From: Bombyx mori
Taxonomy: Eukaryota; Arthropoda; Insecta; Lepidoptera; Bombycidae
NCBI RefSeq assembly: GCF_030269925.1
Contig: NC_085130.1
Location: 1,562,501 to 1,626,500, forward strand
Reading direction: 5' to 3'
Length of the DNA: 64,000 bases
In this document: piece by piece, positions 11,761-23,815 of the stretch
How positions within the stretch are numbered: the first letter of the stretch is position 1
How the letters are laid out: each line of letters starts with the position of its first letter
Position numbers and translations under genes: made by a program
Notes under the pieces: model-generated
What the model was told of the DNA's origin: nothing
The model's input: the letters and a program-made list of their open reading frames with translations, nothing else
The model's database searches: none

Positions 11761-12505
11761 TATTTTTTATTTGATTTCCAAAAGTTGAATTTTTTTTAAA
11801 TATTGTATTGTCATCGGTCTTTAATAACTATACCAAATTTTGAATCAATTCGACATTTTGAAGGGGGTCAAAATCATGTTCAAAGATTCCGTTGCATACT
11901 AACATCGTAAGCTAATAAGAGCGTATTAAAAATGTCAAGTATTCTTATTCCGAAACAAATGAGAGCGCAAACAAAATATATTATATCCGCTTTTTGCATA
12001 TACATATCCGACGGCCTGGGATAATTATTATGCGGATATTCAGCGCGATACGTGAACGTGTCTGTGACGTGTTTTTAATGAGATCATGTAGTCGTTTCAA
12101 GGGTCTTATTTTTTTTTTGAAAACGAAAATGAAAGAACTTTTTTAAACAGGTATTCATATTTAAAAAAGGAAAAAATATTACAGTTAAGTTCCGTTTCGT
12201 CGTCTGTCTGTTTACCGATTTTTATTATCCTTTTGACTTATTTGACGAGACAAGTTTGTCTTTTTTTTTTCATACGTCACTAACAATAATGACCAGTTAG
12301 CAAACCTCAGACACAGCCTGATTTTTTGATCGCGTATCGACTCTAAGCTTTTAAGACAATTTTTATGAACAATGTTCGGTTTAGAAAGTCGAAATCGTGG
12401 ACATGGGACTTATACTTCCGTATTGCGTATAGTTTTATTGCTATTGTTTCGTGCTCTGAGAGGACCTCTTCAAAACTCTCCTCGTGCATACAGCATTCTC
12501 AAATA

Positions 12506-12720
12506 GTTTTTTTTATGCTTAGATGGGTGGACGAGCTCACGGCCTAACTGATGTTAAGTGGTTACGGGAGCCCATAGACATCTACAACGTGAATGCTCAC
12601 TCACCTTGAGACATGAATAAGTCTTAGTTTAACAGTACAACGGCTGCCTAACCCTTCAAACCGAAACGCATTACTGCTTCACGGCAGAAATAGGCAGGGT
12701 GGTGGTACCTACCCGTGCGG
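12506..12720 (-). mobile_element. Bm1 SINE interrupted by repeat U
   Basis: Stops at TACCCGTGCGG. The next Bm1 bases (GTCCTACAACCAGTAATTAC) reappear at about 13100-13130 after the 360-bp repeat, so one element landed inside the other. Confidence 0.88.
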
Positions 12721-13082
12721 TTTTCCTACCTAAGCTGATAGCCTTGAGAGGCTATATCAGCATCGCCCTAACTAGTAGGTGAGCTTACGGGGCTCTAACC
12801 TGATGACGTTGCTAACACGAACCCTAGCAAGGGCCGTGCTTCGCAGAATCTACCACCGGATCGGAAACGCGACCCACTGAGAAGATCCGGCGAGAAACTC
12901 AGTGGGCTGTGTCCGTGGGTTAATTTACTCGTCGAGCCGTTCGTCGCAAGCGACGGGTTCGACGAGAACGATGACAGGTGCTTGAGGTACCTAGAAGCAC
13001 CGTTAGTGGATCGGGAGGATTCGAAATGACGTTTTTGGGCGACGTCGACTGCTTTCCATTCTGTCCGCAGGATCGGGAATGC
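12721..13082 (-). repeat. Unnamed repeat U, complete copy
   Basis: Poly(T) side TTTTCCTACCTAAGCTGATA at left; the right end GCAGGATCGGGAATG is the same as in the copy at 33483-33846, which shows a defined 5' end. Confidence 0.8.
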
Positions 13083-13164
13083 GTGTTGACTAACAATACG
13101 TCCTACAACCAGTAATTACGCAAATTATATTTAGTACGCAAGTTATATAACTGCAAACGATAAC

Positions 13165-13541
13165 TTTTTTTTATTTTTTTATTGCCTAGGTGTGTGGACG
13201 AGCTCACAGCCCACCTGGTGTTAAGTGGTTACTGGAACCCATAGACATATACAACGTAAATGCGCCACACACCTTGAGATATAAGTTCTAAGGTCTCAGT
13301 ATAGTTACAACGGCTGCCCCACCCATCAATCCGAAACGCATTACTGCTTCACGGCAGAAATAGGCGGGGCGGTGGTACCTACCCGTGCGGACTCACAAGA
13401 GGTCCTACCACCAGTAATTACGCAAATTATAATTTTGCGGGTTTGATTTTTTATTACACGATGTTATTCCTTCACCGTGGAAGTCAATCGTGAACAATTG
13501 TTAAGTACGTATTTCATTAGAAAAATTGGTACCCGCTTGCT
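13165..13541 (-). mobile_element. Bm1 SINE, nearly full length
   Basis: Poly(T) to GAAAAATTGGTACCCGCTTG; lacks only the tRNA-like head. Confidence 0.93.
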
Positions 13542-14021
13542 ACTAGCATCATACGAAAAACTCTTCTCGAGTAACAAGCCTCAAGGAAACACATGGAAGG
13601 CGAATCATTTGCATTCGACGTGTTGCCCCCCGGACAAAATATTCGCAATAAGCCCGGGAGAAACTGACAGCCCGGAGCCAATACCGAAACGGAGAGCATT
13701 CCTAGTGACTGTCGCAATTGAAACACGGAGGGAGGGAGGGAGAGAAACGTCACACTCAACTGAAAATATTTTAAATAGGTCCGTATTGTGAAGAAATTCA
13801 ATTGTGTCTTGGTGTTTCAAAGGAATACTGGAAAACTTTAAGTTTTACGGTGAGCGGCTAATGGAATACCGTCCTTAAGCTTGATACGCGAGAGCCTAAA
13901 TTGTGTTATCATAACAATTACCTACCCATCTAATTAGAAGGTATGGCAGCTTCGCAGCAGGAACGAGCATGACAGTGGTGTCGAACTGTGGGTGCTAACA
14001 AAACACTCTACCTACTATTTT

Positions 14022-14182
14022 TTTATTTTTTTATCTTTTTATTGCTTAGATGGGTGGACGAGCTCACAGCCCACGTGGCGTTAAGTGGTTACTGGAGCCC
14101 ATAAACATCTACAACGTAAAGGCCGCCACCCACTTTGAGATATGAGTTCTAAGGTCTCAGTATAGTTAAACGGATGCCCCGT
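14022..14182 (-). mobile_element. Bm1 SINE, 3' fragment
   Basis: Tail and 130 bp of body, ending at AAACGGATGCCCC. Confidence 0.88.
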
Positions 14183-14204
14183 CATCCGCGTCCTGTCCAC
14201 GCTT

Positions 14205-14290
14205 TTTTTTTTACAATAAAATCATTTTTTTCTTACACTATTTATAATTCAAATTTATTGAAATTTACTTTTTGTTAATCATAAAATAAA
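14205..14290 (+). repeat. AT-rich repeat arm
   Basis: ACAATAAAATCATTTTTTTC and ATTCAAATTTATTGAAATTT match the right arm of 11489-11760. Confidence 0.5.
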
Positions 14291-14587
14291 ATAAAAAAGT
14301 CGGACAATATCATACAAAATGCCAACATCGCTCGCTACAAGACGAGATCATGTTGTTAACATTTAAGGCGAAACTACCCGCATATTCTGTTCTTTGATAT
14401 GTTAATTTTAAGACACTTTCAAGACAATTCCGTATCGCTTGCACGCGGCTCAAGACACCGGCATCAATTTGCGGCTTCAGTCTAACACAAAAGACGCGTC
14501 TCGAGGTGTCATTATTGTATTCCGAAAATGTAAACGAAAATAGAACTTAACTAATAAATAATAACAAGCATATTAACACGTTGGTAT

Positions 14588-14818
14588 ACTGGCAGTAGGG
14601 CGTCTTGTGAGTCAGTACGGGTAGGTACAACCGCCCCGCCTATTTCTGCCGTGAAGCAGTAATGCGTTTCGGTTCGAAGGGTGGGGCAGCCGTTGTAACT
14701 GTACTGAGACCTTAGAACTTATATCTCTAGGTGGTTGGCGCATTTACGTTACAGATGTCTATGTGCTCCAGTAACCACTTAACACCAGGTGGGCTGTGAG
14801 CTCGTCCACCTGTTTAGA
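14588..14818 (+). mobile_element. Bm1 SINE, short form
   Basis: ACTGGCAGTAGGGCGTCTTG to GCTCGTCCACCTGTTTAG; no A-rich tail. Confidence 0.9.
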
Positions 14819-14873
14819 TAGCTGAACGAGCTCACAGCTTCACAGCGCATCAACCTTGTTGGAAGTCGCATTA

Positions 14874-14886
14874 GAAGTTTCACTTC
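14874..14886. repeat. GAAGTTTCACTTC palindromic motif
   Basis: Preceded by CCTTGTTGGAAGTCGCATTA, the inverted form of a 42-bp stretch at 28470-28511. Confidence 0.6.
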
Positions 14887-14921
14887 AAAAAAAAACCTCA
14901 GTTAATGCCATAAAAAATACG

Positions 14922-14925
<4 letters not shown>

Positions 14926-14954
<29 letters not shown>
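14926..14954 (+). repeat. (GA)n microsatellite
   Basis: About 14 GA units. Confidence 0.95.
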
Positions 14955-14957
<3 letters not shown>

Positions 14958-15510
14958 CACTTTATTGCATACCAACACAATTTACATTAAAAAAAAAAAC
15001 AGTCAAAAAGCACGTATGTACAATAGGCGGTCTTATCGCTAAAAGCGATCTCTTCCAGACAACCGTTGAATTTACAGAAGATCTGTAAAATATAAAAATA
15101 TAGCAGGTATGTTGCGGTGTACTATAGACAATACATTATTATAGAATATATATACATATAATAAACAGATATATACCGTTTACATATAATATATACCAAT
15201 ATACATACTTACATATTACAATATATACTAATATACTTACACACAAATAATAAATCAACAGTATGGAAATGATAAATGATAATGAAGCAACAAACAGCAC
15301 TAAACAGATAAGTAGTGTTTTAAATTAATAAAAATAAACCGTTTCATTCGTAGCTACATTGAAAAACAAAGAGAAGGCGACCGACAAAGTTGCTATCGAG
15401 TGTAAAGCAAATATTATGACTGAGCTGGTCGCATACAGAGAAGCACCGGCCTGACTTGTGGGCGATCGATTCGAACACAGAGAGCTTCAAGAATAACAAA
15501 ACTATAACTA

Positions 15511-15945
15511 CTAGTGGTCCCGCAGTAGCCGATATTCGACTATAATTAATTGAAATTTTAAGTTTGAACATTATTATGCTTCTATTGCCAAAGAGTATTA
15601 TTATACTTCTATAATCACAGATTTCGCCAAGACTACACTATAGACAAATAATAGTAAAGAAAAAAACAATTAACCTATTCTCAATTTGACCACAGACTTT
15701 AAGCAATAATAAAAGTTAAACAATAAACAAAGAGTATATATGGTGTGTGTGTCAAATACATGGTAGTGTGGGTAATATTTTTTTTATAGATTTAATGTGT
15801 TATTAATGCATAATTTAAAAAAGGTATTAGCATCTTGCACTCCTGCACTATATTCTCTATATGTGTGGAAAATTTCATACTCCTCCGTCCGCGCAATTTT
15901 CATAAACAAAAGGGATAAAAAGTTTTTGGTTCACGTATTAATTTA
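15511..15945 (-). mobile_element. Helitron-like element (type F)
   Basis: Minus-strand 3' end TACTGCGGGACCACTAG at 15511; interior shares CCGCGCAATTTTC and CGGAGGAGTATGAAATTTTC with four other copies. The 5' TC end is eroded. Confidence 0.72.
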
Positions 15946-16234
15946 AATTTATTGAAGGGTTTAAAGACTATTTGATTGAAGCAATATTTTTGCAACCACC
16001 CACCCAGTAGGAAATTACCAAACCCTTTTTTATCTGTATACTAAAACCGTGTCACCACGCAGATTCCAATTCGTTATGACCAAGCGATTCCTTGAATACT
16101 TCGGACTTAAAATGAGAATTTTTGAGAGGATTTTACTTTTACTGCGAAACGGGCTGACCCATTTCAAAAACCAACCATTTAAACACTACGTGGCGAAAGC
16201 AAATGCAGCAGTGGCGATCATAGAAAAGAATAAG

Positions 16235-16424
16235 CTCGGCGTAACCCACTGGGTTTCTCGCCGGATCTCCTCAGTTGTTCGCGATTCCGATCCGGTGGTA
16301 GATTTTGCGAAACACGGCTCTTGCTAGGTTTCATGTTAGCTACATCGTCAGGTTTGAGCCCCGTGAGCTCACCTACTAGCCCGGTCACGCTGACATGGTC
16401 TCTCTACACTAGGAAAAAAAAAAG
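16235..16424 (+). repeat. Unnamed repeat U, 5' truncated
   Basis: Plus orientation: GTAACCCACTGGGTTTCTCG through GCCCCGTGAGCTCACCTACT to poly(A). Confidence 0.75.
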
Positions 16425-16507
16425 TGGTGTTCCATAACCACTTCACAGCAGATGGGCCGTGATTTGTTAATCTAGGTCTAAGGCACATATAATCATAGGC
16501 CATAGCA

Positions 16508-16578
16508 AAACGCTGCTCTCGCTAGAGCCAAGGTTAGCACATTCTCTCAATCTAAGCCTCGTGTGCTCAACCTACCAG
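16508..16578 (+). repeat. Repeat U, diverged fragment
   Basis: CTGCTCTCGCTAGAGCCAAG and TCGTGTGCTCAACCTACC correspond to the middle of repeat U. Confidence 0.5.
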
Positions 16579-17016
16579 TCACCGCGTATCTGGAATATCC
16601 CCGTACACTACCAACGTTTAAAAAAGAAGAAGAAATTGCCAAAAACCTGAATCACGCTAACGACATTTACAACTTAAGTTTAAATAACAAGTTCCCAGCT
16701 CTTTTATGTCAGTCGACTCCAATAGTTCGAGTCTCGACAACGTATCTCTATAGGAACACATTTCCGAAACATGAGGCGGTAATTCCCTCTTTTGATGAAA
16801 ATTCATCTCGAATCTCGCTTGCAATGCAAATGCTTGAAATGCACCTTCCATGTACAGAGTCCATTTGTGTTTTGGTGACGCGAAATCCTTCGCTACTTCT
16901 CCAATACTAAGTGCGTCGGATGCAATGAATGTTTATAAATGTTTTCCATTCCGAACTGCTATTTATATGGATGTTTTTTTTTAACGACAGACGAACAGTG
17001 ATTATTGTGAAATTGA

Positions 17017-17256
17017 AATTATAATTTGCGTAATTACTGGTGGTAGGACCTCTTCTTGTGAGTCCGCACGGGTAGGTACCACCGCCCTGCCTATTTCTGC
17101 CGTGAAGCAGTAATGGGTTTCGGTTTGAAGGGTGGGGCAGCCGTTGTAACTAATACTGAGACCTTAGAACTTATAGCTCAAGGTGGGTGGCGCATTTACG
17201 TTGTAGATGTCTATGGGCTCCAGTAACCACTTAACACCAGGTGGACTGTGAGCTCC
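17017..17256 (+). mobile_element. Bm1 SINE, 5' truncated
   Basis: Begins AAATTATAATTTGCGTAATT, just upstream of the ACTGGTGG point, and ends at GTGGACTGTGAGCTC. Confidence 0.92.
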
Positions 17257-18144
17257 ACTGTGAGTGATGAAATCATCATCAAGTATTTTACCGATCCAAC
17301 CGATTCGTGCCCAACACTTCGCAGCATCACAACGATTCATTTCGTTCCGCGTAATAAATCAAATTTAAAATAAAAAAATATACAGAAACGGGTCAAACCT
17401 TCGAAAAAAAAAAAAAAGAACCATAAATTAAAAACCGTGTAGGCATTTCAATCATAACCCTTTTGCGGATGACAACGTGAAGTTGACGTACCGTGAAAAT
17501 AAAAGGGCTGTAAATAAACCGGCGGTCACCTGAAAGGGGTTCATTTCGGATATTTAAAAAAAAACAAACAAACTTTTTTTGTAACGTAAATAAAGTCACG
17601 TTGAAATGAGAGAAACGGAAACAAAAAATATACAGGTAATTATAAAGTAGATGCATGATTAAACACTTAAAGTGAGTGTGTTATTAAACATCTCTCTACG
17701 ACTAGGGATGAGCCTAGAAGATTGAAAACCTGGAATATTAAATCGATCAAAATCTTTACGATAGTACTTTTGTAAATTATATCGAGGGGAGAAAGGTTAT
17801 TTGGTTGAAGCGATATTTTTGCAACCTTTAAAATTTTTAATAAGTGCTTTAATAAATTTGCAATTAATTTTTATTAAATTAATTTTTAAAAAATCAAAAA
17901 CCTTCTACTATTTGATTGAGATAAACTTAATTGAGGTTCAATTAAAAAAACATCGAATTGTTGATACTGATACAAAAAAAGTACCTTTAATTACAAAGAT
18001 GAACGTAGCGTATTAAGCGAAGTGTCTCTTAAAGCAAATGACCTTTCACTCCTCGATATTTATAATACATATATTGGAACTTGGCCGCGGTTGCGTCAAT
18101 AAACACCAGCGGCTTAAACGATTGGCCACATAAGTTTACTACTA

Positions 18145-18438
18145 TCTATCTATATATATAAAAATGAATAGCTGTTCGTTAGTCTCGCTAAAACTCGAGA
18201 ACGGCTGGACCGATTTGGCTAATTTTGGTCTTGAATTATTGGTAAAAGTCCAGAGAAGGTTTAAAAGGTAGATAAATATGAAAATGCTCGGATTTAAATA
18301 AAAATAACAATTTTGTTTTTCATTTGATGCGTCCCCCGTCGGACGGATTCCTTTTGTTTGTTTTAAGTTTATTTTATCCAAAAGTTTAGGTCTTTTATTT
18401 ATCGATTGAGGCACTACGAAGTCTGCCGGGTCAGCTAG
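18145..18438 (+). mobile_element. Helitron-like element (type B)
   Basis: TCTATCTATATATATAAAAA at the 5' end, GCCGGGTCAGCTAG at the 3' end. First of three elements abutting without spacer. Confidence 0.75.
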
Positions 18439-18633
18439 TCTATATTTCATCTGTGCGTGTGTTTGTCACTGAACGCCTCCTAAACGGCTGGACCGGTTTT
18501 AATCAAATTTTCTGTGTTGTTGTTCAGGTGGATTCGAGAATGGTTTAGATTTACAAATCAGCCCGACATCTAGGTTTTTTATCTTTCCTAGAAATAATCT
18601 ATATGGCAAAACAACGTTTGCTAGGCCAGCTAG
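18439..18633 (+). mobile_element. Helitron-like element (type C), short
   Basis: TCTATATTTCATCTGTGCGT to TAGGCCAGCTAG, 195 bp, starting at the base after the previous element's CTAG. Confidence 0.68.
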
Positions 18634-18987
18634 TCTATACATATAAATAAAATTAGAGTGTCTGTTTGTAGTATTAAAATAACCGCTTTTTACTACATGT
18701 ATATGAATATATATACGGTATATACACCAAAATAACATTTTTTACAATTTTTGTCTGTCTGTCTGTTTGTTCCGGCTAATCTTTGGAACGGCTGGACCGA
18801 TTTTGGTGAGACTTTCACTAATAGGTAGCTGATGATATAAGAAGAGTAACTTAGGCTACTTTTTTTAGACTAGCTTCGCCCCGCGGCCTCACCCGCGGTT
18901 ATTGTCGTACCGCGCGCAACATGGCGGGCTTCGCCTATCAATAACAAAATTTAATTTTTCCGAAGCGAAGCGAGAGCGGGTCGCTAG
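18634..18987 (+). mobile_element. Helitron-like element (type D)
   Basis: TCTATACATATAAATAAAAT to CGAGAGCGGGTCGCTAG, 354 bp, third in the train. Confidence 0.75.
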
Positions 18988-19140
18988 TATTAAATAAAAA
19001 AGCAATCAACAAAATCAAATTAGTCCATCACGTAAAATACCTCAAAGCGTTTCGCAATAAGCGAACATTTGGCACGGGCACCAAACGTAACGTAATCTAC
19101 GGTTATACCGACGTAACGATAAACAACATATATAATATAA

Positions 19141-19749
19141 CTAGCGGCCCGCCCCGGCTTCGCTTGGGAAGTAGCGTACGCGATGTAAAGAATTTTAGGT
19201 AATTTTTTTACACATTGAATTACATTATTGGAGTTTCAGTAGGGATCCCTAATTTTTTGAAAATATAAATATAGCCTATGTCACCCGGGGATAGCGTAGT
19301 TTTCCAACAGTGAAGGAATTTTTTAAATCGGTTCAGTAGTTTCGGAGCCTATTCAATACAAAAAAAAACAAAATGTGTGCAATTCACACGTGGTAGAAGT
19401 GAAACCTTCCAAAATTAAAATACAATTATCCTAAACGTCTTAAGTATATGTAAAATTTTGTCATTAGTAAATAATTGTAAGGTAGCGCCCTCTGTGAATT
19501 GATATTTGAATTTCACGTATAATCCTAAATTAAAATTCACTACAAGAGCTTTCATACACACGTTAGTATTAAAAAATCTCACAGATGGCGCTGTATTAAA
19601 TAGTATGTATATTTCTGTCTCATTCTTTGTATTTGTGTCTCTTACCTGTAGTTTTTTCCGTTGCATCCGGTTTGAAATCACAACGATTCTAAAGAAGTTT
19701 TCACTTCAACAAACAAACAAATCTTTCCTCTTTATAATATTAGTATAGA
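19141..19749 (-). mobile_element. Helitron-like element (type G)
   Basis: Minus strand: TCTATACTAATATTATAAAG at 19749 and GCCGGGGCGGGCCGCTAG at 19141, 609 bp. Contains the palindromic GAAGTTTTCACTTC motif and an ATGGCGCTGT motif. Confidence 0.75.
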
Positions 19750-19990
19750 TAATAACTATCTGTACAGTGCGCGTAAAGCGTTACCGCACGCAAACATTAA
19801 CCTAATACCGTCCAAATATTGAATTCAATCCGATCCATTTGATTTATAAACAATCTGTAATGCCGTATAATGCTCTATCTCACTCCCTCCTGAGATGCAT
19901 ATATGTATGTACCTATTTTATTTAGGCCATGACGTATTGTGACGATGTGTACAATTCGGTCCATGATTTCGGCACACGTCGTTTGAAGAA

Positions 19991-20386
19991 CGGTGCGCTT
20001 AGTGCGAGTTTTTTAACGTTCTCGATAGCGTAAAAGTTAACTCAAATTTATTCGTCCTCTTGTGAGTCCGCACGGGTAGGTACCAGCACCCTGCCTATTT
20101 CTGCCATGAAGCAGTAATGCGTTTCGGTTTGAAGGGTGGGGCAGCCGTTGTAACTATACTTGAGACCTTAGAACTGATATCTCAAGGTGGGTGGCGCATT
20201 TACGTTGTAGATGTCTATGGGCTCCAGTAACCACTTAACATCAGGTGGGCTGTGAGCTCGTCCACTCATCAAAGCAATAAAAAAAAATGGAACGTTTGCC
20301 GCTAGGGGCGCTGTTCCGACTGATACAAACTTGAGTTAACTTTTACGCTATGGAGAACGTAAAAAAAAACTCGCACTAAGCACACT
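19991..20386. mobile_element. MITE with about 50-bp inverted repeats, split by a Bm1
   Basis: Left arm GCTTAGTGCGAGTTTTTTAA..GATAGCGTAAAAGTTAACTC; right arm is its inverse. A Bm1 (20053-20288) lies between. An unsplit copy is at 60213-60393. Confidence 0.8.
20053..20288 (+). mobile_element. Bm1 SINE inside a MITE
   Basis: GTCCTCTTGTGAGTCCGCAC to GCAATAAAAAAAAATG; lacks the first 12 bases of the usual short form. Confidence 0.92.
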
Positions 20387-20775
20387 GGACGCTCGTCAAG
20401 TTCATTTCAACTTTAATATCAACACATATTATTTCTAAGAACGAATATATAAAAAAAGCACCAGTTTTCGTAACCAATGTAACAATAAAGCGACCATATC
20501 TGCTTATTATCCGAATTTAAACATTCCTAACCCAGAACCGGTATGGAGATTGATTGATAAACAATTTAAAAATATCCAACATAAAGTCAATTTTTGGTCA
20601 CACTTTATTATTGATTTGAAATGACAACAGGATTACGTCGACTCACAAGTATACAATCGTCGCTTCATTCATAAATCGTACGATAAACTCGGGTGTGCAT
20701 CATTTTACATCCGCCTTTTTAGGTGACCGTAAAATTTCCTTTTGAGAACTATTTAAAAATTTAACTGTTGTAAAC

Positions 20776-20940
20776 TTTTTTTTTATTGCTTAGATAGGTG
20801 GACGAACTCACAGCCCACCTGGTGTTAAGTGGTTACTGGAGCCCATAGACATCTACAACGTAAATGCGTCACCCACCTTGAGATAATATAAGTGCCAAGG
20901 TTTCAGCATAGTTACATGGGCTGCCCCGTGCGGACTCACA
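20776..20940 (-). mobile_element. Bm1 SINE with internal deletion
   Basis: Tail and body to GGGCTGCCCC, then directly GTGCGGACTCACA, losing about 75 bp. Confidence 0.85.
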
Positions 20941-21404
20941 ACAATAATGTTAATCTATATCTAAATCAATTTCGACAAACCAATAAAAACATACTACAGT
21001 TGTACTAAAAATGTGTGATAATAGTCAAAAATATTATCGGATCATCCGGCACTCCGCTCTCAAAGGCAAGACCGATAACCGATTTATATTCGACTCCGCT
21101 GAAAAATTGCAAATTCATGCAAAGTGCATCAATATCGCGATTTATCGCATTTCATTTTCGCTTGGTATGTTCAATTGCTTCACAAAAATTCCTATTTCTA
21201 GTAGACTACGCATTTTTCAAGCGACAAATATTAGTTTTTCGAAGACCGAAATGATACATTGGGTAAGGTATTTGGCTTGTGCGAGCCCTTATGTTGATTG
21301 CAGTATGCTAGAAACCGTCTCTTATCCCATTTGAATTCTACCAAATGAGAAGCTAACTGATAAACGATCTCATGGAAGAAATAAGCAATAGTTTTAAAAA
21401 AACT

Positions 21405-21498
21405 AACATAATACGCTTTTATAGAAAATCCAACTAAAAAATGGAAAATAAATTTGAATTAAAAATAGTGTAAGTAACAATGATTTTATTGTAGAAGC
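21405..21498 (-). repeat. AT-rich repeat arm, inverted copy
   Basis: ATACGCTTTTATAGAAAATC through ATTTTATTGTAG is the inverse of 11640-11760. Confidence 0.6.
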
Positions 21499-21915
21499 AC
21501 TCCTCGTTCCTTAAGAACTTGACATAGCTTAACTTACAGTTTCCTTAGCCTCTTGAAGATCATTGAGATCCTCAAACTTACGATCTAAGGGAACCGCAAA
21601 AGTAAATAACTACTGATAAGCTTACTTCGGTAATCTCTTCAAAGCCTTGTAAAGCGAGTTTCCATCGCGACCATAAACATTTTAAGTAGATATTAACCTT
21701 TTTCAAAATCCTAAAGAGTCTTTCACACAAAAATTATGTCTCAAACGAGGCCGTCAGAGTAAAAGTGGCCTAATCCACAATTTTTCATATTTGTGCTTAT
21801 ATATTGCAATTTATTTAAATTTTAAAACATAATAAATTTTGATGCAAAAACGGATTATCCCAAGTATCACACATAGATAACAGGCTTTGTAAACATTATT
21901 TTTGCGCGAATACAT

Positions 21916-21995
21916 TGCCTGCGGGATTCGAACACCAATGCATCGCTAGATACCTACAAATGCACCGGACGTCTTATCCTGTAGGCCACGACGAC
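21916..21995 (-). mobile_element. Bm1 SINE, tRNA-like head only
   Basis: GCCTGCGGGATTCGAACACC to GGCCACGACGAC. The B box TGTTCGAATCCCGC is intact but no body follows. Confidence 0.85.
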
Positions 21996-22074
21996 TTCGA
22001 ATATATTTTATATTCTTCTGTTATATATTTTTAATGTCCCTAAAAATCCAACGTAAGGTGCATAACGTTAAGGT

Positions 22075-22490
22075 GCATAAGGAGGCGGCAGGGCGAGTGA
22101 GGCAAAGCTCTCCTCGCTACGCAGTAATCCGCCGCCGCCGAGCAGGGGGTCCGGACCGGGGTCCCGTCCGTAACCCGGCCCCCTAAGAGCTTCGGGCTCC
22201 ACCCGCTTTGTGCGGGGAGGAACCTAGGCGTGGGGCGGCGTGGTAGGCCGCGTTCCCCCGACCGCTCTATGGGATGGTGTAGCACGGCGCCATCAATGCG
22301 GGCTCTTGGCTTTGTCCACTGAGGGAACCAGCGGTCGTGCCGATGGGGGCCGCCGGTCCGGCGTCCGGGGGACGGCGGGATGGATGTAACATGCTCTGCG
22401 TAAACCCTGTCCCGCCGTCTCAATAGCTCCGACTCGATTCCCCCGCCGGGTCCGGGGTAGGACGCCGGCTGTGAGCAGCAGGAGTTTTTA
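22075..22490. other. GC-rich island of unknown origin
   Basis: About 415 bp of high GC in an AT-rich window, for example CGGACCGGGGTCCCGTCCGT. A 153-codon minus-strand frame (22040-22501) spans it, but its composition is Arg/Pro/Gly-rich and shows no domain. It begins 80 bp from an isolated Bm1 head. Most likely a fragment of a GC-rich non-LTR retrotransposon; a host CpG island cannot be excluded. Confidence 0.45.
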
Positions 22491-23189
22491 GTGAGGTTCA
22501 ACTACCACATACCACATACCTACATAATTTATATTAATTTACGATTTATTTTCAGAAAATGTTGTTTTGTTCGTGTTTTCAATAATCAACTTTATCGATA
22601 ATCAACTTTATGACTCTTCCCGACATCTATTGGTGAATAATAATAATACTGTTTTTCTTAATTGAGGGCAACTAACCGCTTTAAAGACACAACAAGATGG
22701 CGTTATCAAAAAAAAAAACCGGTCATCATCTAGTTTTACTTACACTGGGCCAATAATACTTCGTCTGCTATCCAAGAAGCTGTCTTTGGACAAATCATTA
22801 TCGTTCCCTTATTATTATTCATTTACCCATTTTATAAACCTCCATTAAGTTCGGACAGCGCTTCCAGCTGCGACTACAATGAGTGTTTAACGACAGAAAC
22901 ATTTCACCTCGCCGAGCGGAAATTGCAAATCTCTCTGGCGCTTTGTTGGAAGTAAAACCTTCTCAGGACTCTAAGTCGTCGTTTGGCGTTTTCTCTCATT
23001 TTAAATATTAAAGTTTAATTTGTTAGGTTATTTTGTTTCAGGTCAAACCTTTATTAAATGTTAATTTTCTATTTTCGGTCGTAGGAGAATTGTGATTATA
23101 GGACGAACGATGTTACAAGTTCAAATTCGTAATTATTTATTTCAAAATTGAATGTATTGAAATAAATTAATAGGCAAATTAATTAATAG

Positions 23190-23388
23190 AGTAGGTACCA
23201 CCACCCCGTCTATTTCTGCCGCGAAGCAGTAATACGCTTCGGTTTGAAAGGTGTAGTAGCCGTTGTGATTATACTGACACCTTAGAACTTATATCTCAAG
23301 GTGGGTGGCGCATTTACGTTGTAGCTGTCTATGTGCTCCAGCAATCACTTAACGCCAGGTGGGCTGTGAGCTCGTCCACCCATCTATG
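23190..23388 (+). mobile_element. Bm1 SINE, 5' truncated
   Basis: GTAGGTACCACCACCCCGTC to CTCGTCCACCCATCTATG, no A-tail. Confidence 0.9.
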
Positions 23389-23504
23389 TTCATTGCTGAG
23401 CATCGTGATGAGCCCACCTGTGACTTGTAGCCACTCATGTCGATCACAGGCACAGTGAAGTCCCTAGCTCAGTTTCGTGTCCAGATACCCGGACAGCCAG
23501 ATGG

Positions 23505-23628
23505 TAGACCAGATGGTAGGCAGCGGCTTGGCTCTGTTCCTGGCATTGCTGAAGTCCATGGGCGACGGTAACCACTCATCATCAGGTGGGCCGTGTGCTC
23601 GTCTGTCTGCAAGGGCAATAAAAAAAAT
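23505..23628 (+). mobile_element. Jockey-type LINE 3' end fragment
   Basis: GGTAGGCAGCGGCTTGGCTC through GTCTGCAAGGGCAATAAAAA; coding only for the last few residues (RQRLGS..GIAEVHGRR). Confidence 0.8.
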
Positions 23629-23815
23629 AGCAACACTGTTGGTCGGAGTAATGGCAGTAGTGGGGACCTAACATAATAAAAAAGGCGGTAGTCTGAAAAA
23701 ACGGCAGAAAAAGCTCGCTAAACTAGCACATATCTAAAGATTGTACAATTGTTACAAATAAAGCAATACAGAATTAAGTGAACTATTGCAATCTGTGTAT
23801 CTATTTCCTGGCTTT
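23628..23815 (+). repeat. LTR-like repeat, copy 1
   Basis: TGTTGGTCGGAGTAATGGCA to CTATTTCCTGG. Shares AATAAAAAAGGCGGTAGTCT and CTAAAGATTGTA with 30671-30890. A putative solo LTR; no target duplication found. Confidence 0.45.

Noticed and set aside
13517..13820. Open frames on both strands next to a Bm1
   Set aside because: They start within Bm1 sequence and the rest has no recognisable protein pattern.
22040..22501. 153-codon frame as a protein-coding gene
   Set aside because: Codon composition follows GC richness, no domain, no splice or start context, and it is flanked by repeat fragments.
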